64,000 nucleotides of DNA from Faecalibacterium duncaniae. GTDB taxonomy: Bacteria; Bacillota; Clostridia; Oscillospirales; Ruminococcaceae. Positions 38,425-46,537 of this stretch are shown in pieces. Location: positions 2,728,001-2,792,000 of the forward strand of contig NZ_CP048437.1 of NCBI RefSeq assembly GCF_010509575.1, in the 5' to 3' direction. Numbering within the stretch: the first letter of the stretch is position 1; every line of letters starts with the position of its first letter. Made by a program: the position numbers and the translations under genes. The notes beneath the pieces are model-generated. The model worked only from the letters and a program-made list of their open reading frames with translations. It ran no database searches and was not told the origin of the DNA.

Positions 38425-38877
38425 ATGATTGGAAGAATTTATCACGTTGGATTAACAGTTTCTGATTTGGATCGCTCGATTGCTTTCTACAGAGACATCC
38501 TTGGTCTTGAGTTTCAAGGAGAAATTTTTATGGAAGGCAAAGAAACCGATAAAATGTTTCGTAGAGCAAATTGCAAAGCAAGAGTTGCTTATTTGAATGG
38601 CTCTAAGGCTATTGAAGCACCACCGGTCGAACTGATTCAGTTCGTAAACAGCGAGATCCATAAAGAACAATCAGACTTGTTTACGACATCCATCTCGGAA
38701 GTATGTTTCTATACGGATGACATTGATTCTGTCTATAATATCCTTATCGAAAATCATGTGGAGTGCTTATCTGAACCGCAGTATTTCGACTTTAGAGCAA
38801 ATGGATTTGGGGAGAGTCGAGCTTTTTATTTCAGAGACCCGGATGGTATTATCCTTGAAATGATGCAGCCTCTTTGA
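38425..38877 (+). CDS. VOC/glyoxalase-bleomycin resistance family protein
   Basis: 150 residues with two beta-alpha-beta-beta-beta modules: IYHVGLTVSDLDRSIAFYRDILGLEF (His7 as metal ligand), VELIQF, then EVCFYTDDIDSVYNIL and AFYFRDPDGIILEMMQ (Glu ligand near the end). The second-module His is replaced, so metal binding may differ. The substrate is unknown; relatives bind thiol adducts or antibiotics. AT-rich like the gene before it. AGGAGG lies nine bases before the ATG. Flanked by module copies A and B. Confidence 0.85.
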   Translation: MIGRIYHVGLTVSDLDRSIAFYRDILGLEFQGEIFMEGKETDKMFRRANCKARVAYLNGSKAIEAPPVELIQFVNSEIHKEQSDLFTTSISEVCFYTDDIDSVYNILIENHVECLSEPQYFDFRANGFGESRAFYFRDPDGIILEMMQPL

Positions 38878-38902
38878 TAAGAAATTATAGGTATAGGAAA
38901 TT

Positions 38903-39031
38903 GCCAACTTCCAGTTTGCCATACTCGTTCCTGGCAGGGTTTGGGGCAGGCACGCTCCAACAAGAGCACTTCGGAAACTCGCAGGAGCTTGAGAAGTGAA
39001 GTTCCGGATGGACCATCCTCCACCCGAGGAC
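38903..39031 (+). ncRNA. structured repeat element, copy B
   Basis: Same order of hairpins as copy A: GCCA/TGGC, GGGGC/GCTCC, CACTTC/GAAGTG with an altered inner stem, GGATGG/CCATCC overlapping TCCTC/GAGGA. Several differences from copy A preserve pairing. Confidence 0.5.
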
Positions 39032-39064
39032 AAGAACCATCGGCTTCAATCGGTGGTTCTTTTT
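39032..39064 (+). terminator. terminator, module copy B
   Basis: AGAACCATCGG / TCGGTGGTTCT hairpin then TTTTTG. Confidence 0.85.
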
Positions 39065-39110
39065 GTTTTGCTGGCGCTTTGCGGGATGGTGTGGTATACT
39101 CAGCTCAACA
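39065..39110 (+). promoter_or_regulatory. extended -10 promoter block, copy B
   Basis: TTTTGCTGGCGCTTTGCGGG and TGTGGTATACT (-10 at 39095-39100). Drives the GNAT gene at 39133. Confidence 0.65.
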
Positions 39111-39132
39111 AATCAAACTCTGGAGAATGACT

Positions 39133-39618
39133 ATGCAAAAGATCCGTACTGCCACCTTTGAAGATCTGGATGCCATTGCTGCCGTGGAGGCGGCCTGCTT
39201 TCCGGCTGCGGAGGCGGCCACAAAAGAAGAATTTGCCGGGCGGCTGGCCCATTATGCCGACCACTTCTGGCTGCTGTTCGAGGACGAAAAGCTCGTCTCC
39301 TTTGTGGACGGCTTTGTGACCGATACCCCCGACCTGACAGACGAGATGTACGCTGACGCTTCCCTGCACGATGCCCATGGGGCGTGGCAGATGATCTTTG
39401 GGGTGAACACCCTGCCCGAATACCGGAAGCAGGGCCTGGCCGGGCAGCTGCTCCGCCGGGCCATCGCCGATGCAAAGGCTCAGGGCCGCAGGGGGCTGGT
39501 GCTCACCTGCAAGGACAGGCTCGTGCACTATTACGCCGGCTTCGGCTTTGTCAGCGAAGGCGTTTCCGGCTCCACCCACGGCGGCGTGGTGTGGTACCAG
39601 ATGCGGCTGACCTTCTGA
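39133..39618 (+). CDS. GNAT family N-acetyltransferase
   Basis: 161 residues. IRTATFEDLDAIAAVEAACFP at the N-terminus, the acetyl-CoA loop EYRKQGLAGQLLRRAI, and HYYAGFGFVSEG near the end. It resembles arylalkylamine-type acetyltransferases; the substrate is unknown. GC-rich like the chromosome, unlike the two genes before it, so probably the native neighbour of tRNA-Val. Start 39133 was preferred over ATG 39127 because GGAG then has normal spacing. Confidence 0.87.
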   Translation: MQKIRTATFEDLDAIAAVEAACFPAAEAATKEEFAGRLAHYADHFWLLFEDEKLVSFVDGFVTDTPDLTDEMYADASLHDAHGAWQMIFGVNTLPEYRKQGLAGQLLRRAIADAKAQGRRGLVLTCKDRLVHYYAGFGFVSEGVSGSTHGGVVWYQMRLTF

Positions 39619-39635
39619 ACTTCCTACAAAAAGCA

Positions 39636-39677
39636 GCGCCCCCGCCTGCCGGAAACACCGGTGAGCGGGGGCGCTTT
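39636..39677 (+). terminator. terminator after the GNAT gene
   Basis: GCGCCCCCGC / GCGGGGGCGC stem followed by TTTGCATTTG. Confidence 0.75.
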
Positions 39678-39791
39678 GCATTTGCTGGGAGGATATGGTC
39701 TACCTGCACCACTGGGCAAACTCTGCGTCTGTGCACTTGACGTAGTGGCTGCCCGGAGATCTGACACGACGCACCCGAGAGGCTCACAGAC

Positions 39792-39828
39792 AAAAAAGGA
39801 GCCCGCTGTACGAACACAACGGGCTCCT
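39792..39828 (-). terminator. rny terminator
   Basis: GGAGCCCGTTGT / ACAGCGGGCTCC hairpin then TTTTTTG on the minus strand. Confidence 0.85.
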
Positions 39829-39841
39829 CCTGGTTCTGATC

Positions 39842-41422
39842 TTACTTCGCGTACTCGATGGCGCGGCTCTCGCGGATGACGTTGACCTTGATCTGGCCGG
39901 GATAATCGAGGGTATCCTCGATCTTCTTGGCGATCTGGCGGGCCAGCAGGATGACCTGATCATCGCTGATGACATCGGGCTTGACCATGATGCGGACTTC
40001 ACGGCCGGCCTGAACGGCAAAGGCCTGCTCCACGCCCTCAAAGCTGGAAGAGATCTCCTCCAGATTTTCCAGACGCTTGACATAGCTCTCCACGTTCTCG
40101 CGGCGGGCACCGGGACGTGCGGCGCTGATGGCATCGCAGGCCTGAATGATAAAGGCCAGCGGGGTCTTGGGCTCCACGTCGCCGTGATGGGCCTCAATGG
40201 CATGGATGATCTGGGTGTTTTCCTTGTACTTGCGGCAGATATCCACACCGATCTGGACATGGCTGCCCTCGATCTCGTGGTCAAGGGCCTTGCCGATATC
40301 ATGCAGCAGACCGGCACGGCGGGCCAGCGTGACGTTCACGCCCATCTCGCCTGCCAGCAGACCGGCCAGCCAGGCCACCTCCATGCTGTGGGTCAGAGCG
40401 TTCTGGCCAAAGCTGGTGCGGTACTTCAGGCGGCCGATGAGCTTGATGAGGTCGGGGTGCAGGCCGTGGATGCCAAGTTCCATCACGGCGCGCTCGCCCT
40501 CCCGCTTCATCTGCAGCTCAAGGTCGTGGCGGCACTTCTCCACCGTCTCCTCAATGCGGGCGGGGTGGATGCGGCCATCACCGATCAGGCGCTCCAGCGT
40601 CATGCGGGCAACCTCGCGGCGGGTCTGGTCAAAGGAGGACAGGGTGATAGCCTCCGGGGTATCGTCGATGATAAGATCCACGCCGGTGGCAGTTTCCAGC
40701 GCGCGGATGTTGCGGCCCTCACGGCCGATGATACGGCCCTTCATCTCGTCGCTGGGCAGGGGCACCACGCTGACGGTGGTCTCGCTGCAGTGGTCAGCGG
40801 CGCAGCGGCTGATGGCCTGACCGATCATGTTTCGGGCGATGTTATCGCAGTTTTCCTTCAGGTCGGTCTCGTAGGCAGCCACACGGACAGCCTTCTCGTG
40901 GGTGAGCTCCTCGTCCACCTTGTGCAGCAGCACTTCGCGGGCATCCTCCTGGCTCAGGCCCGCCAGGGTCTCCAGGCGCTCCATCTCCTTGGCACGGATG
41001 GCATCCACCTCAGCCAAGCGGCTGTCGGCCTCCTCGTGCTTTTTCTTGAGCTCTTCTTCCTTCTTTTCCAGGGCTTCGGTCTTGCGGTCCAGCGCATTTT
41101 CCTTCTGGTCAATGCGGTTCTCCTGGCGGCTGATCTCAGCACGGCGCTGCTTGATCTCCTTGTCGGCCTCTGCCTTCTGGGCATCGACCTCGGCTTTCAG
41201 ACGGAAAGCCTCATCCTTGGCTTCCAGAACAGCTTCTTTTCGTTTTTGGTCAGCGGTCTTGATTGCTTCGTTCACCAGGCGGGTAGCCTCGGCTTCTGCG
41301 CTGCCGATCTGTGCCTCGGCAGTCTTTTTACGGTTGTTGTAACCAATAAAATAACCCGCGCCGGCAGCAACAGCAGCAACCACGACCACGATCAACAGAA
41401 TGATCGGGGACATCGTGTTCAC
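39842..41422 (-). CDS. rny: ribonuclease Y
   Basis: 526 residues. One N-terminal span (about 5-27), a long charged coiled coil (about 30-165), a KH domain ([17 protein letters not shown]) and an HD domain ([12 protein letters not shown], His374-Asp375). This membrane-bound endonuclease initiates mRNA decay in Firmicutes. Length and domain order are typical. A strong promoter at 41681-41709 gives a leader of about 250 bases. Confidence 0.97.
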   Translation of the reverse strand: MNTMSPIILLIVVVVAAVAAGAGYFIGYNNRKKTAEAQIGSAEAEATRLVNEAIKTADQKRKEAVLEAKDEAFRLKAEVDAQKAEADKEIKQRRAEISRQENRIDQKENALDRKTEALEKKEEELKKKHEEADSRLAEVDAIRAKEMERLETLAGLSQEDAREVLLHKVDEELTHEKAVRVAAYETDLKENCDNIARNMIGQAISRCAADHCSETTVSVVPLPSDEMKGRIIGREGRNIRALETATGVDLIIDDTPEAITLSSFDQTRREVARMTLERLIGDGRIHPARIEETVEKCRHDLELQMKREGERAVMELGIHGLHPDLIKLIGRLKYRTSFGQNALTHSMEVAWLAGLLAGEMGVNVTLARRAGLLHDIGKALDHEIEGSHVQIGVDICRKYKENTQIIHAIEAHHGDVEPKTPLAFIIQACDAISAARPGARRENVESYVKRLENLEEISSSFEGVEQAFAVQAGREVRIMVKPDVISDDQVILLARQIAKKIEDTLDYPGQIKVNVIRESRAIEYAK

Positions 41423-41680
41423 TCTCCTTACAATTAAAGTTCAAAATTAACTAAAATCTGGAGACGCTGCCGCGCAAGGCGTGGGTCAACAATACAAAAT
41501 CAAGCTCTCAACAACAAAACAGACAACAGCACCGCACAAAAAGGGCATGTTTGCCCCTGCGGCCTGATGCAGCTTTTTTATCTACAAGGTTTTCATATAA
41601 AAACGGGCAGATGAAGCCCCATTGAACTTTGGTTGTGGAAGATCCCTGCACGCAGCGTCATGGATTCCATACTACTTCTT
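41423..41680 (-). other. long rny leader
   Basis: No gene. Transcribed from the promoter at 41681-41709. It contains a small stem GGGCA/TGCCC followed by TTTTTG (about 41539-41556), which could act as a weak attenuator. Confidence 0.4.
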
Positions 41681-41709
41681 ATATTACGAAACATTTGGTA
41701 CAATGTCAA
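41681..41709 (-). promoter_or_regulatory. rny promoter
   Basis: TTGACA, 17 bases, TAATAT on the minus strand. Confidence 0.8.
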
Positions 41710-41743
41710 GTAAAGTGAAAGGAATTTTCTAAAAAAACAGCCA

Positions 41744-43504
41744 TTATTCCAGATACATCCGCCGCAGCCGCATCAGACGGGCGGGGGTCAGGCCGTATTC
41801 GGCTTCAAGATAGGCATCGGTGGTGCCGTACTTTTTGCGGATGGTGTCCAACACAAAGGGGGCAGACTCCGGGTGGACACCGGCAATGCCCTGATAGAAC
41901 TGCTTCTGTTCGGGATGCGCCTCGATCTCCTCGGCATGGGCGGCCCAGATTTTTTCCAGCTCCGGGCGGCGGCAGACATTGGTCCGGACAAAATCCTGAC
42001 AGATCGTTTCATCGGAAGCGCCCAGCGCCAGCAGGATGAGCATGGCCGCCACGCCGGTGCGGTCTTTCCCGCCGGAGCAGTGGAACAGGATCGGCGTTTC
42101 GCCCGCCTCCAGCGCCCGGAACAGCTCCTTGTAGGCCTTATTGCGGAAGAGCATCTGCTCATACATGGCATCGGCGAGGTTATGCTCCTCATCCTTCTTG
42201 CCCTTGAGCAGCTTTTCAATGTCCCCGGGAGAGAAGGAGATCTCGCTTCCGTCCGGGTGGCAAAGCCCGCAGATGCGCACCAGCCGCGCGCCATCGGGCA
42301 CATAGTCAGGCTGCTCCGCTGCCTCGGACTCGCTGCGCAGGTCAAGGATGAGCCGCAGGCCCAGGCTGTCCAGCAGCTTACGGTCAGCCGCCCCGGTCAG
42401 CAGTCCGGTGGGAATGCCGCGGTAGATCTGCCCCCACTTGACATGCTTGCCCTCGTCGGCCTCGTAGCCGCCCAGCTCCCGGAAGTTGTTTCCGCCCGCA
42501 AAGGGCAGCTGGGTGCCCGGAGCCGGGTGCTGCGGTGCCGCCTTGGGGGCGGCGCTGGACAGCACCGGGAAGTTGTAGAAGGGCTTTGCCGGGCGGCCCC
42601 GCCGGGGCGGCAGGGATGCCGCTCCCCCGATGACCTCCATCAGGTAGCCCCGCAGCAGGTCAAGATAGGCCGAGTTGTGGTCGCGCCGCTGCACCATCGA
42701 GACGCAGAGGGGCGGCAGATCTTCCAGCAGCACGTCACGCACCCGGTCCAGCTCCCGCCGTGCCCCCGGCTCGTAGCGGGTCAGGCAGGTGCAGAGCTGC
42801 TCCTGCACCAGATAGTACGCCTGATAGAAGCTGGGGCCGATCTCCGCGTTGGGTGCAAACCCCTCCCTGGCGCAGGCATCCCACAGGGGGCTGAACAGAT
42901 CCTGCCGCAGGCTGGGCAGCAGCACCCGCTGGCCCCGCAGAGCCGAAAGCGGCACCCGCTCCTTCTCCCAGAGGGGATGGCCGCGCGGCACCAGCAGGCA
43001 GGCCGGGTCGGCCCGCAGGGTGGTGCGGGCCAGCACCGGGGCCGCCGTGCCCAGATCCATCACAAGGCCCGCGTCCAGCTCGCCCTGCTCCACACCATCG
43101 GCCACGGCATCGTTTTCCAGCAGGCGGAACCGCATCTCAATGTGGGGGTACTGCTGGCGGAACTTGTCCAGCTGGGTCTCCAGCCCGGGCAGGTAGTCCG
43201 GCACCAGCGAGACACTGATGCCGATGCGCACCGGCTGGGCCGACTGGATCTCCGCATGGAGGGCCGCCTGCATCTGCTGGAACTGCTCCACCACCGGGGC
43301 CGCATGGCGCTGCAAGCTCAGCCCCCGCTCGGTGAGCGAGAGCTTGTGGTGGGCGCTGACGAACAGCGGGCCGCAGAGCTCGGCTTCCAGCGCCGTGATG
43401 CTCTGCCGCAGGGCCTGCCGCGACAGAAACAGCCGCTGTGACGCGCGGGTATAGTTCATTTCTTCGCACAAAACCAGAAAATAGTGCAGCTGGCGGATAT
43501 CCAT
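41744..43504 (-). CDS. LysR-type regulator fused to a tyrosine-phosphatase domain
   Basis: 586 residues, twice the normal LysR length. An N-terminal winged HTH (1-60, MDIRQLHYFLVLCEEMNYTRA) and LysR effector domain (about 88-290) are joined by a Pro/Ala linker (about 295-335) to a Y_phosphatase3-type domain (about 336-586). The latter has NNFRELGGY at its start and the P-loop HCSGGKDRTG (Cys476, Arg482) of CX5R phosphatases. The frame is continuous with no sign of a frameshift. It is divergent from ridA. Which phospho-substrate is hydrolysed is unknown. Confidence 0.9.
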   Translation of the reverse strand: MDIRQLHYFLVLCEEMNYTRASQRLFLSRQALRQSITALEAELCGPLFVSAHHKLSLTERGLSLQRHAAPVVEQFQQMQAALHAEIQSAQPVRIGISVSLVPDYLPGLETQLDKFRQQYPHIEMRFRLLENDAVADGVEQGELDAGLVMDLGTAAPVLARTTLRADPACLLVPRGHPLWEKERVPLSALRGQRVLLPSLRQDLFSPLWDACAREGFAPNAEIGPSFYQAYYLVQEQLCTCLTRYEPGARRELDRVRDVLLEDLPPLCVSMVQRRDHNSAYLDLLRGYLMEVIGGAASLPPRRGRPAKPFYNFPVLSSAAPKAAPQHPAPGTQLPFAGGNNFRELGGYEADEGKHVKWGQIYRGIPTGLLTGAADRKLLDSLGLRLILDLRSESEAAEQPDYVPDGARLVRICGLCHPDGSEISFSPGDIEKLLKGKKDEEHNLADAMYEQMLFRNKAYKELFRALEAGETPILFHCSGGKDRTGVAAMLILLALGASDETICQDFVRTNVCRRPELEKIWAAHAEEIEAHPEQKQFYQGIAGVHPESAPFVLDTIRKKYGTTDAYLEAEYGLTPARLMRLRRMYLE

Positions 43505-43539
43505 GGGTTCCTCCTGAAGGGTGGTGTATCAATAGATTA

Positions 43540-43568
43540 AGGATACCGCCTTTTTGCCCGCTTGTAAA
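43540..43568 (-). promoter_or_regulatory. promoter of the LysR-phosphatase gene
   Basis: TTTACA, 17 bases, TATCCT on the minus strand; its -35 lies inside the inverted repeat 43552-43584. Confidence 0.65.
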
Positions 43569-43584
43569 GGCCGCATGGGCAAAA
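43552..43584. promoter_or_regulatory. candidate LysR operator between divergent promoters
   Basis: TTTTGCCC, 17 bases, GGGCAAAA: a perfect 8-base-arm dyad between the two divergent promoters. Confidence 0.55.
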
Positions 43585-43597
43585 AGTCCCTCCCGGA

Positions 43598-43626
43598 TTG
43601 ACACATCCCGCCGCATGGTGTAGACT
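43598..43626 (+). promoter_or_regulatory. ridA promoter
   Basis: TTGACA, 17 bases, TAGACT, 69 bases before ridA. Confidence 0.65.
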
Positions 43627-43694
43627 TCAAGCAGCAGAATTTTTCTCCCCGAAGAGAAAAGCTCCATCAAACACACAGAAAGAAGGTATTTTCC

Positions 43695-44063
43695 ATGAAA
43701 GTCATCGCTACTGAAAAAGCTCCCGGCGCGATCGGCCCCTACTCCCAGGGCTTCATCGCAGGCGGTTTCGTCTACACCTCCGGCCAGATCCCTGTGAACC
43801 CCGCAGACGGCACTGTGCTCGAGGGCATCGCCGCCCAGACCGAGCAGAGCTGCAAGAACGTGGGTGCGATCCTGGAAGCCGCCGGTTCCGGCTACGACAA
43901 GGTCATCAAGACCACCTGCTTCCTGGCCGATATCGCCGACTTTGCCGCCTTCAACGAGGTCTACGCAAAGTATTTTACCTCCAAGCCCGCCCGCAGCTGC
44001 GTTGCCGTCAAGGATCTGCCCAAGGGTGTCCTGTGCGAGATCGAGGCCGTGGCAGAGGCGTAA
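43695..44063 (+). CDS. ridA: RidA family enamine/imine deaminase
   Basis: 122 residues, the standard length. APGAIGPYSQGFIAGGFVYTSGQIP and the C-terminal motif ARSCVAVKDLPKGVLCEIEAVA (Arg and Glu that bind the imine carboxylate) are intact. It hydrolyses reactive 2-aminoacrylate made by PLP enzymes. Its divergent promoter shares a region with the LysR-phosphatase gene, suggesting regulation by it (inference). Confidence 0.93.
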   Translation: MKVIATEKAPGAIGPYSQGFIAGGFVYTSGQIPVNPADGTVLEGIAAQTEQSCKNVGAILEAAGSGYDKVIKTTCFLADIADFAAFNEVYAKYFTSKPARSCVAVKDLPKGVLCEIEAVAEA

Positions 44064-44096
44064 GCTCCCGAATTGCACCAGCTTTGCGTTCTCCCC

Positions 44097-44125
44097 TTTA
44101 CAACGCTCTGAAATTGTGCCATAAT
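44097..44125 (+). promoter_or_regulatory. asnA promoter
   Basis: TTTACA, 17 bases, CATAAT, 75 bases before asnA. Confidence 0.65.
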
Positions 44126-44200
44126 TTACTGTATTAAAGGGAAAGCCGTTCCGGTGCCGCAACTCGGCGGCGGAGAACGGAAAGAGAGGGGTAAACTGTT

Positions 44201-45214
44201 ATGAGCAAAACGATGATCCCGCAGAACTACACACCCGCGCTGAACCTGTACGACACCCAGCGTGCCATCGGCACCGTGAAGCGGCTGTTCGCCGACACCC
44301 TGTGTGCCACGCTGAACCTCTACCGCGTGTCGGCTCCGCTGTTTCTGGAGGCTTCCACCGGCCTGAACGATGACCTGAACGGCGTGGAACGCAAGGTCAC
44401 CTTTGACATCCGGGACAGCGGCATTGAGGCACAGGTGGTGCAGTCGCTGGCAAAGTGGAAGCGCAAGGCCCTGAAGGACTACGGCTTCCGCGTGGGCAAG
44501 GGCCTGTACTGCGACATGAACGCCATCCGCCGGGACGAGGAGCTGGACAACCTCCACTCCGTTTATGTGGACCAGTGGGACTGGGAGAAGGTCATCCGCA
44601 AGGAGGACCGCAGCGAGGCCTACCTGAAGAACGTGGTGCGCTCCATCGTGTCGGCCGTCTGCGCCACCGAGATGAATCTGCACGCCATGTTCCCCCAGCT
44701 GCAGGATCTGCCCCTGCACACCCCCAACGTAACCTTTATCACCACCCAGGAGCTGGAGGACAAGTACCCTGACCTGACCCCGAAGGAGCGCGAGAACGCC
44801 TTTGTAAAGGAAAACGGCACCACCTTCCTGATGAAGATCGGTGCTCCCCTGAAGAGCGGCAAGCCCCACGATGGCCGCGCCCCCGACTACGATGACTGGG
44901 ACCTGAACGGTGACCTGCTGTTCTGGAACGAGCCCCTGCAGTGCAGCTACGAGCTGAGCAGCATGGGCATCCGCGTCAGCCCCGAGAGCATGGACCGGCA
45001 GCTGACCATGGCAGGCTGTGACGACCGCCGCACCCTGCCTTTCCACAAGGCAGTGCTGAGCGGTGAGCTGCCCTACACCATCGGCGGCGGCATCGGCCAG
45101 AGCCGTCTGTGCATGCTGCTGCTGGGCAGCGCCCACATCGGCGAAGTACAGGCAAGCGTCTGGGACGAAGCCACCCGCGCGGCCTGCGCAAAGGCCGGGA
45201 TCCCCCTGCTGTAA
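44201..45214 (+). CDS. asnA: aspartate-ammonia ligase (asparagine synthetase A)
   Basis: 337 residues, typical of AsnA, a class II aminoacyl-tRNA-synthetase-like fold. [24 protein letters not shown] near the N-terminus and [14 protein letters not shown] near the C-terminus are the family blocks. It makes asparagine from aspartate, ammonia and ATP in the cytoplasm. Single gene with its own promoter and a bidirectional terminator. Confidence 0.97.
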   Translation: MSKTMIPQNYTPALNLYDTQRAIGTVKRLFADTLCATLNLYRVSAPLFLEASTGLNDDLNGVERKVTFDIRDSGIEAQVVQSLAKWKRKALKDYGFRVGKGLYCDMNAIRRDEELDNLHSVYVDQWDWEKVIRKEDRSEAYLKNVVRSIVSAVCATEMNLHAMFPQLQDLPLHTPNVTFITTQELEDKYPDLTPKERENAFVKENGTTFLMKIGAPLKSGKPHDGRAPDYDDWDLNGDLLFWNEPLQCSYELSSMGIRVSPESMDRQLTMAGCDDRRTLPFHKAVLSGELPYTIGGGIGQSRLCMLLLGSAHIGEVQASVWDEATRAACAKAGIPLL

Positions 45215-45226
45215 GCAAAACACGAG

Positions 45227-45264
45227 AAAAGGCTCTCTGCCAAAACCGGCAGAGAGCCTTTTTT
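45227..45264. terminator. bidirectional terminator of asnA and the facing membrane protein gene
   Basis: AAGGCTCTCTGCC / GGCAGAGAGCCTT, 13 perfect pairs, flanked by A and T runs. Confidence 0.88.
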
Positions 45265-45269
45265 GCATC

Positions 45270-45932
45270 TCAGCTTCTGAAAAGCAAGCCCACATTTTTC
45301 TTTTTGCGGCGATTCCCGCCCAGCCGCCAGACAAGCCAGGCATAGAGCAGGTTCATGGCCAGGATGGCCGCACACCACAGCACCGTCTGCCGGGTGGTCT
45401 GCTGATAGACCAGCAGGAACGGGTAAGGCCCGGTGATGAGCCGCTGGTAATTGGCCCAGAGGGCCACAGAGCCATAGAGCATCGTGGGGACCAACGCCAG
45501 CGGAACGCACCGCGCAGGCAGCTTTGGCTCCCGTTCCAGCAGGACAAAGGAGACAAAGGCACACAGCGGGTTGAGCAGGTGGTGGTAGAGCATGGAGCTC
45601 TCGGTCAGCAGAAATACCACGCCGCCCTGGTCGGCACAGTAGGGCCCCAGCACGAACACCACGGTCAGGAAGGTCATGGTCAGGCAGCAGGTGGCAATGT
45701 ACTTGAGTGTCTTGACCCAGCGGGGCAGCTGCCGCCCCGTGAACAGACAGATCACCTGACACACCGCCACCAGCAGGCAGACAAAGAACGCAAAGACATT
45801 GGAGTTCTCGGTGTAAAAGGTGAAGGTCTGGCTGCCCACCGCTTCCCAGGTCATCCGGATGGCCACCGGCTCCCACCGCACGATGCAGAGGTTCAGGAAA
45901 ATGGAACAGAGAATGGCGATCTTCTTGATCAT
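45270..45932 (-). CDS. multi-pass membrane protein, function unknown (Pr6Pr-like)
   Basis: 220 residues with six hydrophobic spans. The block FTFYTENSNVFAFFVCLLVAVC resembles the conserved TxxSN region of Pr6Pr/FAR-17a-like membrane proteins, but the assignment is tentative. The ATG at 45932 overlaps the pgsA stop by four bases, so it is translationally coupled to pgsA and probably last in the recA-recX-rimO-pgsA cluster. Confidence 0.7.
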   Translation of the reverse strand: MIKKIAILCSIFLNLCIVRWEPVAIRMTWEAVGSQTFTFYTENSNVFAFFVCLLVAVCQVICLFTGRQLPRWVKTLKYIATCCLTMTFLTVVFVLGPYCADQGGVVFLLTESSMLYHHLLNPLCAFVSFVLLEREPKLPARCVPLALVPTMLYGSVALWANYQRLITGPYPFLLVYQQTTRQTVLWCAAILAMNLLYAWLVWRLGGNRRKKKNVGLLFRS

Positions 45933-46519
45933 TTTGCGGTATTGATGAAGCTGCGGTTGTCCCACAGGTACTTGATGCCGGAGATGGCGGTGGCAATGGC
46001 CACCAGCCAGCACAGCCAGTAAGAGAGGAACACGCAGTCAGCGCCTATCATAACGGAATTGCCCCAGGTCAATGCGGTGCCGAAGTAGTAGAAGATGATG
46101 GTCAGCATCTGCAGCACGGTCTTGACCTTGCCCCACATGTTGGCGGCGATGACCTTGCCGTCCTTGGCACCGGCGGCCACCATCCGCAGACCGGACACGG
46201 CAAACTCACGGGCCAGGATGATGCAGAGCACCACCGGGCTGCACACGCCGTCCCGCAGCATGTAAATGAAGGCCACGGTGGTCAGCATCTTGTCGGCCAG
46301 CGGGTCGGCAAACTTGCCAAAGTCGGTGACCATGTTCCACTTGCGGGCCAGATGGCCGTCCAGAAAATCGGTAAAGCTGGCCGCGGCAAAGATGATGCCC
46401 GCCACCAGATACCAGGTGGGGTTGAAATCTTCCGTGCCGATCTGGGTCAGGGAAACGAAGACCATGAACACCGGCACCAGAATGATGCGGGTCAGGGTGA
46501 GCTTATTGGGCAGATTCAT
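45929..46519 (-). CDS. pgsA: CDP-diacylglycerol-glycerol-3-phosphate 3-phosphatidyltransferase
   Basis: 196 residues. The CDP-alcohol phosphotransferase motif is complete (DFLDGHLARKW, then DFGKFADPLADK), within a protein of about five or six spans. It commits CDP-diacylglycerol to phosphatidylglycerol synthesis in the membrane. It lies 18 bases after rimO. rimO-pgsA and recA-recX neighbourhoods are common in Firmicutes. Confidence 0.95.
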   Translation of the reverse strand: MNLPNKLTLTRIILVPVFMVFVSLTQIGTEDFNPTWYLVAGIIFAAASFTDFLDGHLARKWNMVTDFGKFADPLADKMLTTVAFIYMLRDGVCSPVVLCIILAREFAVSGLRMVAAGAKDGKVIAANMWGKVKTVLQMLTIIFYYFGTALTWGNSVMIGADCVFLSYWLCWLVAIATAISGIKYLWDNRSFINTAK

Positions 46520-46537
46520 ATAGATTCCTCCAATTTG

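Noticed and set aside
37547..39133. genomic island integrated at tRNA-Val by a tyrosine integrase
   Set aside because: No integrase gene and no duplicated tRNA 3' end; the repeats present are the terminator-promoter modules, not att sites.
41539..41556. strong attenuator in the rny leader
   Set aside because: The stem has only five pairs; too weak to call a terminator with confidence, so it is only mentioned in the leader entry.
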